In this document: one piece after another, positions 17,176 to 26,825 of the stretch | How the letters are laid out: every line of letters begins with the position of its first letter | Numbering within the stretch: the stretch's first letter is position 1 | Assembly: GCF_009905545.1 (NCBI RefSeq) | Contig: NZ_JAAALB010000010.1 | Location: 1 to 64,000 of the forward strand | Source: Cellulophaga sp. BC115SP | Lineage (GTDB): Bacteria; Bacteroidota; Bacteroidia; Cytophagales; Spirosomataceae | Length of the DNA: 64,000 nt | Direction of reading: 5' to 3' | Notes under the pieces: generated by a model | The model's input: the letters and a program-made list of their open reading frames with translations, nothing else | Database searches by the model: none | What the model was told of the DNA's origin: nothing | Translations under genes and position numbers: made by a program

Positions 17176-19536
17176 ATGAAAAAACTCACCCTTCTCTCTA
17201 TTTTTTATTTATTGTTTTTGGGAAAAATAAATGCCCAAAATTATACTCCTCTCAAAGTTGACAAACGCTTTAAAGTACAACCCAAAGTTACCTTACAGGC
17301 CTATCCATTCGACTTGGACGAAGTAACTTTACTAGAAGGTTCGCCATTCAAAAATGCGATAGACAAAGATGCAGCGTATTTGTTGAGTATCGAGCCACAA
17401 CGCTTGTTACATCGTTTTTATCTCAATGCGGGCTTACCTACCAAAGGCGCAGTGTATGGCGGATGGGAAAGTGAAGGTCTTTCGGGACATACGCTTGGGC
17501 ACTATCTTTCGGCATGTGCGATGATGTATGCTTCGTCGCAACAAAAAGTGTTTAAAGACCGTGTCAACGAAATGGTAACAGCTTTGGCAGAATGCCAAAA
17601 AGCACGTAAAACGGGCTATGTAGGTGCTATTCCAAAAGAAGATTCTATTTTCACGAAAGTATCGCGTGGCGAAATTAAGTCTGGAGGTTTTGACCTCAAC
17701 GGTGGTTGGAGCCCTTGGTACACAGTTCATAAAGTCATGGCGGGTTTGTTAGATGCGTACTTGTATTGTGGCAACCAACAAGCTTTAGCCGTAGTGACAG
17801 GTATGGCCGATTGGACAGGAAAAACAGTTAACCCACTTTCGCCAGAGTTATTACAAAAAATGCTTAAATGCGAATACGGCGGAATGGCTGAGGTTTTGGC
17901 TAACTTATATGCGATTACGGGTAAAAAAGAGTATCTCGATTTGTCTTATAAATTCTATGACGACTTTGTGATGGTGCCTTTGTCAAAACGTATTAATCCG
18001 ATGGCTGGCAAACATTCGAATACCAATGTACCCAAAGCCATTGGAAGTGCCCGACAATACGAACTAACAGGACTGGAGTCTGATAAAACTATCGCAAGCT
18101 TTTTCTGGGATATTATGGTACACCATCATACTTATGTGATTGGCGGAAATAGTAATTACGAATACTGCGGCGAGCCTGACAAATTAAGCGAACATTTAAG
18201 TGACAACACTTGCGAAACCTGTAATACCTACAATATGCTTAAGCTGACTCGCCATTTGTTTACTTGGCAACCCAATAGCGAGTTGACGAACTATTATGAA
18301 AGAGCGCTTTACAACCATATTTTGGCGTCACAAAATCCTGAAAGTGGCATGATGTGCTATTTTGTGCCCTTGAGAATGGGTACTAAAAAAGATTTCAGCG
18401 ACCAGTTCAATACCTTTACTTGTTGTGTTGGCAGTGGAATGGAAAACCATGTGAAGTACAACGAAAGTATTTATTTTCAAGGTGCTGATGGCAGTCTGTT
18501 TGTGAACTTATTCATTCCTTCTCGTCTGAATTGGAAAGATAAAGGCTTGGTATTGACTCAACAAACACAATATCCGACTCAAGGCAATTCACAACTCACT
18601 TTAGAACTTCGCAAGTCTCAAAAATTTGCCCTTAAAATTCGTAAACCTTGGTGGGCGACCAACGGCGTTCAAGTAAAAGTTAATGGACAGTCGGTCACTT
18701 CGGAGCCAGATGCCAATGGCTATATTGTCGTAGAAAGAACATGGAATAATCGTGACCAAGTGACACTCGATATGCCTATGCAGGTTTACAGCGAAAGTAT
18801 GCCTGACAACAAAGACCGTATCGCTTTATTGTACGGACCTTTGGTTTTGGCAGGACAATTAGGCAAAGAAAACCCCGATCCAGTGTATGGCATTCCTGTT
18901 TTATTGACGGATAATAAAAATGTAAATCAGTGGGTAAAAAGTGTGGAAAACTCTCCCTTAACTTTCAAAACCCAACAAGTAGCTGTTCCTTTTGAAGTAA
19001 CCCTGATTCCTTTTTATCAAAGTTATCAACAACATTACAGCGTGTATTGGGATTATTTTACCAAAGCTGGTTGGGAAGAGAAAAAGGCAGCTTATGAAGC
19101 AGAGAAAAAACGTCAGAACGAGATAGAAGATAAAACAGTAGACAATTTCAGAATTGGCGAAATGCAACCCGAGCGTGACCACAACCTTACCATCGATGGC
19201 GAATCTTATGTGAGCGACGCACTAGGGCGTACAGGTCGCGAAGTCAGAAAAGGAGGCTCTTTTTCATTTGACCTAAAAATCAAAGCTAATTCAACCCAAG
19301 CATCGATTTTGATGACTTATATTGGTGATGACAAAGGTCGTTTCTTCGATATTTTAGTAGACGGTCAAGTATTGGCAACACAAGAGTTGAAAGGTGGAGC
19401 AACTGGCAAGTTTTATGATATATCTTATCCGCTTAATACTTCTTTTACTGCGAATAAGGATAAAATCAGAGTAACCATCAAAGCACACACAGGCAAAACC
19501 GCAGGAAGAGTTTTTGGAGTGCGGAGCCTTGATTAA
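17176..19536 (+). CDS. Exported DUF1680 glycoside hydrolase (GH127/GH146), beta-L-arabinofuranosidase
   Basis: This 786-residue enzyme has a signal peptide (to about NAQ, residue 21) and an (alpha/alpha)6 catalytic domain of the DUF1680 superfamily. The zinc/cysteine catalytic residues are visible as CETCNT (about 345-350) and TCCVGSGMENH (about 415-425). These enzymes use a Cys nucleophile to release L-arabinofuranose. The sequence looks closer to the GH146 branch than to the GH127 protein at 54203-56590. C-terminal beta-sandwich domains occupy the last 200 or so residues. It lies beside the DadA-like gene, which supports a link between arabinose removal and hydroxyproline use. Confidence 0.85.
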   Translation: MKKLTLLSIFYLLFLGKINAQNYTPLKVDKRFKVQPKVTLQAYPFDLDEVTLLEGSPFKNAIDKDAAYLLSIEPQRLLHRFYLNAGLPTKGAVYGGWESEGLSGHTLGHYLSACAMMYASSQQKVFKDRVNEMVTALAECQKARKTGYVGAIPKEDSIFTKVSRGEIKSGGFDLNGGWSPWYTVHKVMAGLLDAYLYCGNQQALAVVTGMADWTGKTVNPLSPELLQKMLKCEYGGMAEVLANLYAITGKKEYLDLSYKFYDDFVMVPLSKRINPMAGKHSNTNVPKAIGSARQYELTGLESDKTIASFFWDIMVHHHTYVIGGNSNYEYCGEPDKLSEHLSDNTCETCNTYNMLKLTRHLFTWQPNSELTNYYERALYNHILASQNPESGMMCYFVPLRMGTKKDFSDQFNTFTCCVGSGMENHVKYNESIYFQGADGSLFVNLFIPSRLNWKDKGLVLTQQTQYPTQGNSQLTLELRKSQKFALKIRKPWWATNGVQVKVNGQSVTSEPDANGYIVVERTWNNRDQVTLDMPMQVYSESMPDNKDRIALLYGPLVLAGQLGKENPDPVYGIPVLLTDNKNVNQWVKSVENSPLTFKTQQVAVPFEVTLIPFYQSYQQHYSVYWDYFTKAGWEEKKAAYEAEKKRQNEIEDKTVDNFRIGEMQPERDHNLTIDGESYVSDALGRTGREVRKGGSFSFDLKIKANSTQASILMTYIGDDKGRFFDILVDGQVLATQELKGGATGKFYDISYPLNTSFTANKDKIRVTIKAHTGKTAGRVFGVRSLD

Positions 19537-19570
19537 TGGTAAGTGATAAACTACTTTTATCTAAAAGATA

Positions 19571-19608
19571 TTTCTAGTAGCGAGGTAAAGTCCCCTGCTA
19601 CTAGAAAA
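19571..19608. terminator. Bidirectional terminator between GH and HupE-like genes
   Basis: The stem TTTCTAGTAGC / GCTACTAGAAA with a 15-base loop lies between two convergent genes. Confidence 0.7.
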
Positions 19609-19623
19609 TACTTTACTCATTGC

Positions 19624-20802
19624 TTACTCAATTATTCTTTCAACCATCCAGCCTATTGCCATTACAATCATTATCACTGCCCCAATTTGACGGAAAATGG
19701 TATAATGTCGAGTTTGAGAGAGTAAAAGTAATAGAGGAAATATTACTAAAATAATACATAATTGCATCAGTTCGATTCCTATATTAAAGCCCAAAATACT
19801 TAATACCATTTGTTTGACTGAAAGCTCCAAATTAGTCAAAGTTTCGGCAAAAGCCATTCCATGAATTAACCCAAAACTTCCTGCAATTAAGACTTCTCTT
19901 TTAGGATAAATGGGTTTAAACGCATGTATTGCAGAAATCAAAATCGTAATAGCAATACAGACTTCAATAGGTTTTACGGGTAAATTCAACCATTGCGAAG
20001 CCCCCAACAGTAAGGTTAATGAATGTCCAATGGTAAAGGCTGTGACTATTTTAAGTAATGTCAATGTGCTTGGTTTGAACCCTTTATAAGCGCCCCATTT
20101 TTTATCTTCAACCATAAGCATCGCTGGCAATAACAAGGTCAAAATAAACAAAATATGATCTGTACCCTCTGCAATATGGTCAATACCCAGCACTACCATA
20201 TTCTTGAAGCCTTGCCAAGTACTACCTTGTTGTAAGCTTACTTGAAAAACAGGTATCTTACCACTTGGAATATCCAGAGCTATTATGCCAATTTGTTGTA
20301 AAGTTGAATCTTCCGAAACCAAACCTTGTTGCCAATCCTCTTTAATGTTTACTAAAATCTGGTGACTCGCTACTTGATGTAAAATCACATCATAGTCAAA
20401 ATAAAAATTTCGTAAATCATAATGCTCAGGAGGCACCATCGAAAACATCACAATCAACTCTCTATAATCGCCCGTTGCTCGATTGGCTTTCTCCTCAGTT
20501 ACCCACATTTTCCCTAAGGTTACAGTCCAAGCTTTTCCATCAAAGCTTCTTGGACGAATATGTGCCATTAAATAATGACGAAGTGTATCACCAAGGCGTT
20601 CTACCAAGTGCTCCGAATGGTCGTCAACTCCCATACCAATAGCTGATTGGAGCTCGCCTAAGGGTAATTGTATTTCTCCAGAAATACTTTTTTCATGCAC
20701 CTTGAGTGCCACCATCGAGCTTGGCATAGGATGCCCAAAAAGCTGAATACTCGTAAGAAATGCTATGAAAAGGTATATATATTTAAGATTAACGGACGAC
20801 AT
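19624..20802 (-). CDS. HupE/UreJ-like membrane protein
   Basis: This 392-residue protein has a signal peptide and an extracytoplasmic N-terminal half (to about residue 190). A C-terminal domain of six or seven helices contains the HupE/UreJ_2 motifs GIDHIAEGTDHILFI, TAFTIGHSLTLLLG and GSFGLIHGMAFA. The histidines suggest metal (nickel or similar) handling, but no hydrogenase or urease genes are present. It lies downstream of the DUF3500 lipoprotein gene on the same strand, separated by a repeat. The transport substrate is unknown. Confidence 0.85.
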   Translation of the reverse strand: MSSVNLKYIYLFIAFLTSIQLFGHPMPSSMVALKVHEKSISGEIQLPLGELQSAIGMGVDDHSEHLVERLGDTLRHYLMAHIRPRSFDGKAWTVTLGKMWVTEEKANRATGDYRELIVMFSMVPPEHYDLRNFYFDYDVILHQVASHQILVNIKEDWQQGLVSEDSTLQQIGIIALDIPSGKIPVFQVSLQQGSTWQGFKNMVVLGIDHIAEGTDHILFILTLLLPAMLMVEDKKWGAYKGFKPSTLTLLKIVTAFTIGHSLTLLLGASQWLNLPVKPIEVCIAITILISAIHAFKPIYPKREVLIAGSFGLIHGMAFAETLTNLELSVKQMVLSILGFNIGIELMQLCIILVIFPLLLLLSQTRHYTIFRQIGAVIMIVMAIGWMVERIIE

Positions 20803-20857
20803 AAGTAAAAGTGGCGAGTTTAGGAATATTGAGTTTAAGTATGTGGGTAATTTTATC

Positions 20858-20985
20858 TGCAGTAGGCATTAAGCCATTTGCCGTAGGCTAAAAGTATGAA
20901 TGTGTTTCTAATAAAATCATGAATATATTTTTACTTAGTGCCTACGGCTTATTGCTTAAAGCATTATTAATGCAATTTTACATTC
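20858..20985. repeat. Dispersed fold-back intergenic repeat, copy 3
   Basis: The left half AGTAGGCATTAAGCC / TTGCCGTAGGCTAAAAG is answered by the right half AGTGCCTACGGCTTATTGC / TTAAAGC. The copy ends in TTAATGCAATTTT, as in copy 4. Confidence 0.75.
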
Positions 20986-20996
20986 AACATTCATAC

Positions 20997-22403
20997 TTAG
21001 TTGCTACCATAATCAGCTTTTCTATCTCTCCAAACTGAGTGAGGGTGATTCGCTGTTTTGACGATTACACCGCCTTGCATCGAAAACTCAATCCATACAT
21101 TCGGACCATCAATTAATACATAATCACCTTTGGTGGTCAAGTCAGTTGTACCATAATACGAAATATAGGTATCTGCAATATCCGCTTTGTATTTAGCATA
21201 AATGGCAGCTGCAGCTTTATCATCCAAATCATCTGTATAGGTTTTGATAGCAGCCAACACCAACTCTTGTTGTGCCGAAGTCAAGTTACCAGCTTTTACA
21301 CCTGTCTTCGTCGTTGGAAATTTATCATCCTGCGCTGGGCCTAAAATCAAATCATTTTGTGCCGCAGAACGTTTTGCTGTAGTCAATTCACTCGAACTTA
21401 AGCCTTTTAACATATTTGATAAAGCCGTCAGTTCTTGTTGAATTGGGTTGTAAGTCACTGTTTTCCAAGTATAGGTAGGAAATGGCTCAGTAGAGCGGAA
21501 AGAAGGTGTACCTCCCGTCATTTTTCCTCCATTGTAAGTATAAATGATGGTACCGTGGTGACCGCCTATCTGCAAGCACCAAAGTCCAGTTGTACTTGGA
21601 GTTCCTATAAAAGCAATATAATAATTGCCTGATCCATAGTCAGAGCCTCCTCCAATAGAATTCAAGTAATCATCTGCTGCCAAAATCCCTAAATATTCCG
21701 CATTACCTTCACTGGTTACAGAACTGGTTGCCACTTTAAGAAGATTGTAAAAAGCTGTCCATTGAGCAGTACTAAATGTACTTGATTGCAAACCTGAACG
21801 ACCTCGATACAATCCTTCAGGTAGATTTGACCATTTTTGTGCATGAGCTTTGTTGTAGGTATCTTGTAATGAGGTGATTTGCGTAGACGTAAGCGTTGCT
21901 TTGAATGCTTCTGCCATAGCTACAATATTAGTAATATCGGTGTCTACAGACCATGTTGTTCCAGTACCATTTGACCCAGAAGAAGAACCTGAACCGGCGG
22001 TATTGACTGTTAAAGAAAATGTACATGATTGACCTGCCACCGTAATAGCAAAAGTAGCAGTACCACTTGAAGCTGGGGTTCCTGTAATGGCAAAGGTGAC
22101 AGAGCCTGCTCCCGATGCCAATGTTCCTGCAGCAAGCGTAGCTGTCAAACCTGTTACGCCCGATGAAGCTACAGCAGTACCAGTAGCATAAGCACCTCCA
22201 TTGCCACCCGTATAAGGCACAGTGGCGGTTCCTGTAAAGGCAGTTCCAGATACAGGAGTAGCCGAAAAGGTGGTAGATGAGCAGTTTAAGGCAGAAATAG
22301 ACGCTGTAGCTGAAGTCGAGACTACGGATTCGTCCTGCTTGCAGCTTATGGCTATCAATGTAGTAAATAAAATTGCACTTGCAATCGTGATTTTGAATTT
22401 CAT
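20997..22403 (-). CDS. DUF3500 lipoprotein with N-terminal Ig-like domain
   Basis: This 468-residue predicted lipoprotein has lipobox LIAISC (Cys about residue 21). A Gly/Thr/Ala-rich Ig-like domain covers about residues 38-136. After a Ser/Gly linker a DUF3500 domain runs from about 150 to the end, with RSGLQSSTFSTAQW, LQIGGHHG and VWRDRKADYG. DUF3500 proteins are often exported and of unknown function. I recall DUF3500 and HupE/UreJ proteins being neighbours in other Bacteroidota, as here, which would suggest a shared role; this is not proven from the window. Confidence 0.83.
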   Translation of the reverse strand: MKFKITIASAILFTTLIAISCKQDESVVSTSATASISALNCSSTTFSATPVSGTAFTGTATVPYTGGNGGAYATGTAVASSGVTGLTATLAAGTLASGAGSVTFAITGTPASSGTATFAITVAGQSCTFSLTVNTAGSGSSSGSNGTGTTWSVDTDITNIVAMAEAFKATLTSTQITSLQDTYNKAHAQKWSNLPEGLYRGRSGLQSSTFSTAQWTAFYNLLKVATSSVTSEGNAEYLGILAADDYLNSIGGGSDYGSGNYYIAFIGTPSTTGLWCLQIGGHHGTIIYTYNGGKMTGGTPSFRSTEPFPTYTWKTVTYNPIQQELTALSNMLKGLSSSELTTAKRSAAQNDLILGPAQDDKFPTTKTGVKAGNLTSAQQELVLAAIKTYTDDLDDKAAAAIYAKYKADIADTYISYYGTTDLTTKGDYVLIDGPNVWIEFSMQGGVIVKTANHPHSVWRDRKADYGSN

Positions 22404-22567
22404 ATCCTTGATGGGTTTTGATTGATTACAATACTTGTGACTTGTGGATATGAGGATTCGTTATTGAAAAATAGGTGATTAAAAGTGAAAAGGAAAAATC
22501 AGTAGGTGAATCGCCCAAAAGAAGATTTTGCACGACAAACTATCTATTTTAATAGACCATTTTAAAA

Positions 22568-22610
22568 GTAAAAGTCCATTGCATCAAAAATGACACAATG
22601 GACTTTTTAT
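22568..22610. terminator. Terminator after the desaturase gene (minus strand)
   Basis: AAAAGTCCATTG pairs with CAATGGACTTTTT. It lies beyond the end of the minus-strand desaturase and upstream of DUF3500. Confidence 0.75.
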
Positions 22611-22640
22611 AATCAAATAGAGTTAATAACTCGCTATTAC

Positions 22641-23708
22641 TTATGCTACTCCAACTTGTTTCAAATACATCACATGTGAACGTAAAGCACTCAAAACACT
22701 TGGATATTCAAGATATTCAATGCCAAATTGTTGACAAGTTTCTCTTACTAATTCGTTGATTTTTGGATAGTGAATATGGCTAATTTTAGGGAAAAGGTGG
22801 TGTTCTACCTGAAAATTAAGACCTCCAGTAAACCATGAAACAATTTTACTACGAGTGGCAAAATTAGCAGTAGTCTGGATTTGGTGAATAGCCCATTCTA
22901 CATTAATCTTAGAAGTTTCCTCATCTGGCATTGGAAAGCTTGTATGCTCTACAACGTGCGCCAACTGGAATACAACTGCACTTACAAAACCACAAACAAA
23001 GGCAATAACAAAATAGCCAATCATTGCATCTACAATTCCCAAACGGTAAATTGGTAATACTACAAAAACTGCCACATAAGCAATCTTTGTACCCCAGAAA
23101 ATAAGATGCTCTTTGGTATCCATCTTTCTGAATTTTGTTTCACCTACTTTTCCTGTAAAATATTTTTGAAAATCTTGCCAGTAAATCCATAACAAGTACG
23201 TCCAACCATACAAAAACACCCAATAAATGTACTGAAAACGGTGAAACCAATATTTTTCCTGAGTTGAGCTTACGCGAATCCAAGGTTTAATATCAATATC
23301 ATCGTCCATCCCATCGATATTAGTAAATGAGTGGTGGTTGAAATTATGTTTAAATTTCCACAGATACACACTTCCGCCAATCATATTCAATGAATACCCC
23401 ATCAATTCATTTACCCATTTACGCTCCGAAAAGCTTCCATGAGCGCCATCGTGCATGATGTTAAATCCAATCGCAGCCATATTAAAACCTAATAAAGCTG
23501 AAAGTAAAATAGACACCCAAGCTGTTGGTGTAAAAAACACCAAAATCAAATATAATGCTACCGCACTCGCAAGCAGGGTCGTTGATTTGAAATACAGCTT
23601 AAAATTACCTGTTGGCTTAATTTGGTTTGTTTGAAAATAATCGTTTACTTTTTTGCGTAATGCATTAAAAAAAACACTGTTCTTGTTGTTGAAACTTACT
23701 TTTTCCAT
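22641..23708 (-). CDS. Membrane fatty acid desaturase (front-end/linoleoyl-CoA type)
   Basis: This 355-residue membrane enzyme inserts a double bond into an acyl chain using a di-iron centre. The three histidine boxes are present: HDGAH (about 107-111), HNFNHHSF (about 141-148) and QVEHHLFP (about 299-306). The Q in the last box is typical of front-end desaturases. There are four or so helices and no cytochrome b5 fusion. The gene is monocistronic. Bond position and substrate cannot be told from sequence. Confidence 0.9.
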   Translation of the reverse strand: MEKVSFNNKNSVFFNALRKKVNDYFQTNQIKPTGNFKLYFKSTTLLASAVALYLILVFFTPTAWVSILLSALLGFNMAAIGFNIMHDGAHGSFSERKWVNELMGYSLNMIGGSVYLWKFKHNFNHHSFTNIDGMDDDIDIKPWIRVSSTQEKYWFHRFQYIYWVFLYGWTYLLWIYWQDFQKYFTGKVGETKFRKMDTKEHLIFWGTKIAYVAVFVVLPIYRLGIVDAMIGYFVIAFVCGFVSAVVFQLAHVVEHTSFPMPDEETSKINVEWAIHQIQTTANFATRSKIVSWFTGGLNFQVEHHLFPKISHIHYPKINELVRETCQQFGIEYLEYPSVLSALRSHVMYLKQVGVA

Positions 23709-23790
23709 TGAGATGGTTTTCTTGTATAATCAATTTTAAATCCCTTTACAGAGCTTTATTTTCAAAGATTATAGGGTTATTGAGTATTAG

Positions 23791-23940
23791 TTAGTGGGCA
23801 AAATTAAAATAATCTTATTCGCTTTAGGCTTTGGTAGGTTAAAGTTAAATAGTATTTCTCATGAAGTAATAGCAACTTTTTTGCCTAATGCCTATGGCTT
23901 ACTGCCTAAAGTGTGTTAATGCAATTTTATTTTGCATTTA
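23791..23940. repeat. Dispersed fold-back intergenic repeat, copy 4
   Basis: The outer word TTAGTGGGCAAAATTAAAAT matches the complement of the end of copy 6. The core GCTTTAGGCTTTGG... is answered by TTGCCTAATGCCTATGGC and TTACTGCCTAAAG, and the copy ends in TTAATGCAATTTTATTTTGC. Confidence 0.8.
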
Positions 23941-24006
23941 TACTTAACTAGTTGTTAATTTTTTTGTTTAAAAAATGTACCATAAATATGTGGCACTACA
24001 AATGTA

Positions 24007-25068
24007 TTAATTTTCAGTCTTTTTTTTACCTGCAAGTTGCCCACAAGCTGCATCAATATCTTTTCCTCTCGAGCGACGCACATTTACGACCATTCCTTTT
24101 TCTTCCAAAAACTTTGCAAATTTTTCCAAAGTCAATGGGTCTGTGTTAGTATAGTTTGCCTCCGCAATAGGATTGTATTCAATAATATTGATTTTACATG
24201 GAAATTGCTTAGCAAATTGCCAAAGCTCTTTAGCATCTTCCAAAGTATCGTTAAAGCGGTAAAACACAATATATTCGAGTGTAATTCTACTTCCTGTTTT
24301 CTTATAAAAATACTGTAATGCTTCTTTGAGTGCATCTAAGGTATTGCTCTCATTGATAGGCATGATTTGATTTCGCTTCACATCATTAGCAGCATGTAAA
24401 GACAAAGCCAAGTTGAACTTTACTTCATCTTCGCCCAATTTCTTAATCATTTTGGCAATCCCTGCTGTAGAAACTGTGATACGTTTGGGCGACATTCCCA
24501 AACCCTCAGGCGATGTAATATGCTCGATTGACTGTAATACATTGGCATAATTCAACAACGGCTCGCCCATACCCATGTACACGATGTTGGTCAATGGTGT
24601 TTGATAATGCCCTTCTGCTTGATCACGAATACGCACCACTTGGTCATAAATCTCAGCAGGATCAAGGTTGCGCTTGCGATCCATATAACCTGTAGCACAA
24701 AACTTACAAGTTAAAGAACAACCCACTTGTGAGGATACACAAGCAGTCATACGGTCATCTGCTGGAATAAGTACGCCTTCTACCAAATTTTGGTCAAATA
24801 ACTGAAAAGAGGATTTAATCGTTTTGTCCGATGACACTTGTTTTTCAGCTACTGTAACCGCACGAATTTCAAAATTTTCGTCCAATACCTCTCTCATTTT
24901 TTTAGAGAGATTTGTCATTTCGTCAAAACTTTGTACGGATTTCTTCCAAAGCCACTCATATACTTGCTTGGCTCTAAATCCTTGCTCGCCTTTTTCTACC
25001 AAAAACTCTTTAATTTGGCTAAGACTCAGCTTTCTAATATCTTTTTTGTTAGCTACTACAACTTCCAT
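24007..25068 (-). CDS. rlmN: Dual-specificity RNA methyltransferase RlmN
   Basis: This radical-SAM enzyme methylates C2 of A2503 in 23S rRNA and of A37 in some tRNAs. The cluster motif CSLTCKFC, the GMGEP motif (YMGMGEPLLNY), SLHAAND and the C-terminal DAACGQL catalytic Cys are present. The start at 25068 (MEVVVANKKDIRKLS) gives 353 residues, close to family length. The longer frame to 25146 adds unconserved residues. Confidence 0.96.
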   Translation of the reverse strand: MEVVVANKKDIRKLSLSQIKEFLVEKGEQGFRAKQVYEWLWKKSVQSFDEMTNLSKKMREVLDENFEIRAVTVAEKQVSSDKTIKSSFQLFDQNLVEGVLIPADDRMTACVSSQVGCSLTCKFCATGYMDRKRNLDPAEIYDQVVRIRDQAEGHYQTPLTNIVYMGMGEPLLNYANVLQSIEHITSPEGLGMSPKRITVSTAGIAKMIKKLGEDEVKFNLALSLHAANDVKRNQIMPINESNTLDALKEALQYFYKKTGSRITLEYIVFYRFNDTLEDAKELWQFAKQFPCKINIIEYNPIAEANYTNTDPLTLEKFAKFLEEKGMVVNVRRSRGKDIDAACGQLAGKKKTEN

Positions 25069-25399
25069 AATAAACTTTATACTTAAATCGATATGAGTAA
25101 ATATTAGCGCTATCATTTTGTGCACACTTTCGACGGCACTCCACATTTCTAATTCAATGCGCTACTCATGTCTTTTGTGGCTACAACTACCCTAGGATAG
25201 TCTAGTTTTAATAAACAAGTGATTGATTTTGCAAAGGTACGACTAATTTTTATGGGATTGATATTCAGAGAGGTAGTTAAATATAATGATTTATCGCATT
25301 TTATGGATTCATTGTATTTTTTTAAAAACTTATAAACAATTGCTATACAGTTTTTTACAATTTAATAACATTCTATTAGTTTGTTGTGGGAAAACAATT

Positions 25400-25924
25400 T
25401 TAGGATTTATGTGGCTCACTAAACCTCTTGATTTGTGTAGGGACTTTATCCACTGCTTTTTCTATAATTGAAGGAGCAAATGGTTTTACAATGGGTAATA
25501 AATAGTAAGGACCTTTCTCATTTTTGGGAGGAATCTGCATACCTATTGCTGAGCCAAGCCATAGGATAATACTAATACCAAAAGCCCAAGTCATGCCACC
25601 AACCAACGCACCTACCAAGGAATCAAACTGCCCCAATACCGTTGCTTTGATAGATTTGCGAAGTACCCAACCTAATTTGTTGATAAGATACACAATCGGG
25701 AAGAAGACCGCCCCAAAACCAACATAGGGCAATACCCTATCTGTTACCTTGCTTGTCATATAGGGCGATAACCAGTCCGAAGCTACACCTAGCGTTTTGA
25801 AGCCAATAATGACAGAAATAATAAAAGCCAAAATAGAAATTACTTCAATAATAATACCTCGTTGGTAGCCAATAAAAGCTCCCCAAAGGATTGGAAGAAG
25901 TATAAAAATATCAATGACTTTCAC
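25400..25924 (-). CDS. CvpA family membrane protein
   Basis: This 174-residue protein has about four helices and the CvpA pattern: an early DIFILLPILWGAFIGYQRG segment, then RGIIIEVISILAFIISVIIG. CvpA relatives are inner-membrane proteins linked in other bacteria to colicin V production and envelope stress. The gene lies between rlmN and yqeY on the same strand, though the gaps are too large to be sure of an operon. Confidence 0.87.
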   Translation of the reverse strand: MKVIDIFILLPILWGAFIGYQRGIIIEVISILAFIISVIIGFKTLGVASDWLSPYMTSKVTDRVLPYVGFGAVFFPIVYLINKLGWVLRKSIKATVLGQFDSLVGALVGGMTWAFGISIILWLGSAIGMQIPPKNEKGPYYLLPIVKPFAPSIIEKAVDKVPTQIKRFSEPHKS

Positions 25925-25997
25925 GAAATAGAAGGTTGAAAAAACTGTTGATTTTGAATAAATGTATCAAAATCAACAGTCAAAAATTTAAGAAAAA

Positions 25998-26447
25998 TTA
26001 TCCTAAAAGCGCTTTTACTGTAGCAGAAATAACTTTTCCATCTGCCAAACCCGCCAATTCTTTGGTAGCAACGCCCATTACTTTACCCATGTCTGAAGGA
26101 GCAGAAGCACCTACACGAGCAATGATTTCAGACAATTTTGCTTTTAATTCTTCTTCTGTTAATTGTTTTGGCAAAAATTCTTCAATTACAGTCAACTCTG
26201 CTTGTTCTTTTTCAGCCAAGTCGTTGCGACCTTGCGCCACGAATACTTCCATTGAATCTTTACGTTGTTTGGCTGCTTTTGTCAAAATTTTCATTTCAGC
26301 ATCTGTAGTCAATTCGCCTGTACTGTTGCCTGATGTTTCTTCTAACAAAATCAAAGATTTGATAGCACGAAGCGCTCTCAAACGATCTTGATCTTTGGCA
26401 CGCATGGCATCTTTGATACCACTTTCGATATTTGTTTTTAGTGACAT
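25998..26447 (-). CDS. yqeY: GatB/YqeY domain protein
   Basis: This 149-residue protein resembles the tail domain of GatB, the tRNA amidotransferase subunit. The standard pattern is seen: a start like LKTNIESGIKDAMRAKDQDRLRALR, then EEFLPKQLTEEEL and DMGKVMGVATKELAGLADGK. The family probably binds tRNA, but its cellular role is not settled. Length is normal. Confidence 0.92.
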   Translation of the reverse strand: MSLKTNIESGIKDAMRAKDQDRLRALRAIKSLILLEETSGNSTGELTTDAEMKILTKAAKQRKDSMEVFVAQGRNDLAEKEQAELTVIEEFLPKQLTEEELKAKLSEIIARVGASAPSDMGKVMGVATKELAGLADGKVISATVKALLG

Positions 26448-26825
26448 GGTTCTATTTGATAAATAATTGTTTTAAAATTAAGGGGTATTAGCTGTAAGCA
26501 TTAGGCTATAGGCTAACTAATGGTTTAGTATTAATGCAAAATAAAATTGCCTTAATACGCATTAAGCTGTAAGTCGTAGGTATTAGCCAAAGGCATATCA
26601 TCAACTCTCTCTCATTGACTCGAAAACCGATAGCTGAAATCCAATACCCAAAATACTGTTTCTTACTTTTGAACAAAAATCATTCGCAAAACATTTCCAT
26701 AACAGGAGCTATGCTATAACTTCACAGAAATTTTGTACAGTTTTTACAAAAATACAAAACTATTCAATCATTCACCATTACTCTCGACATTCAAGCACTT
26801 TTGTCGAGCATTGCTTTTGAATACT
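26448..26825. other. Intergenic region with repeat, upstream of pdxJ
   Basis: This 378-base gap between divergent yqeY and pdxJ holds one copy of the dispersed fold-back repeat (26486-26596). No other gene or clear promoter is recognised, apart from a weak AAATTTTG box near 26731-26738. Confidence 0.5.
26486..26596. repeat. Dispersed fold-back intergenic repeat, copy 5
   Basis: GTATTAGCTGTAAGCATTAGGC and GCATTAAGCTGTAAGTCGTAGG flank the internal word TTAATGCAAAATAAAATTGC. The halves are arranged differently from copies 3 and 4, as if two half elements lie side by side. Confidence 0.72.
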
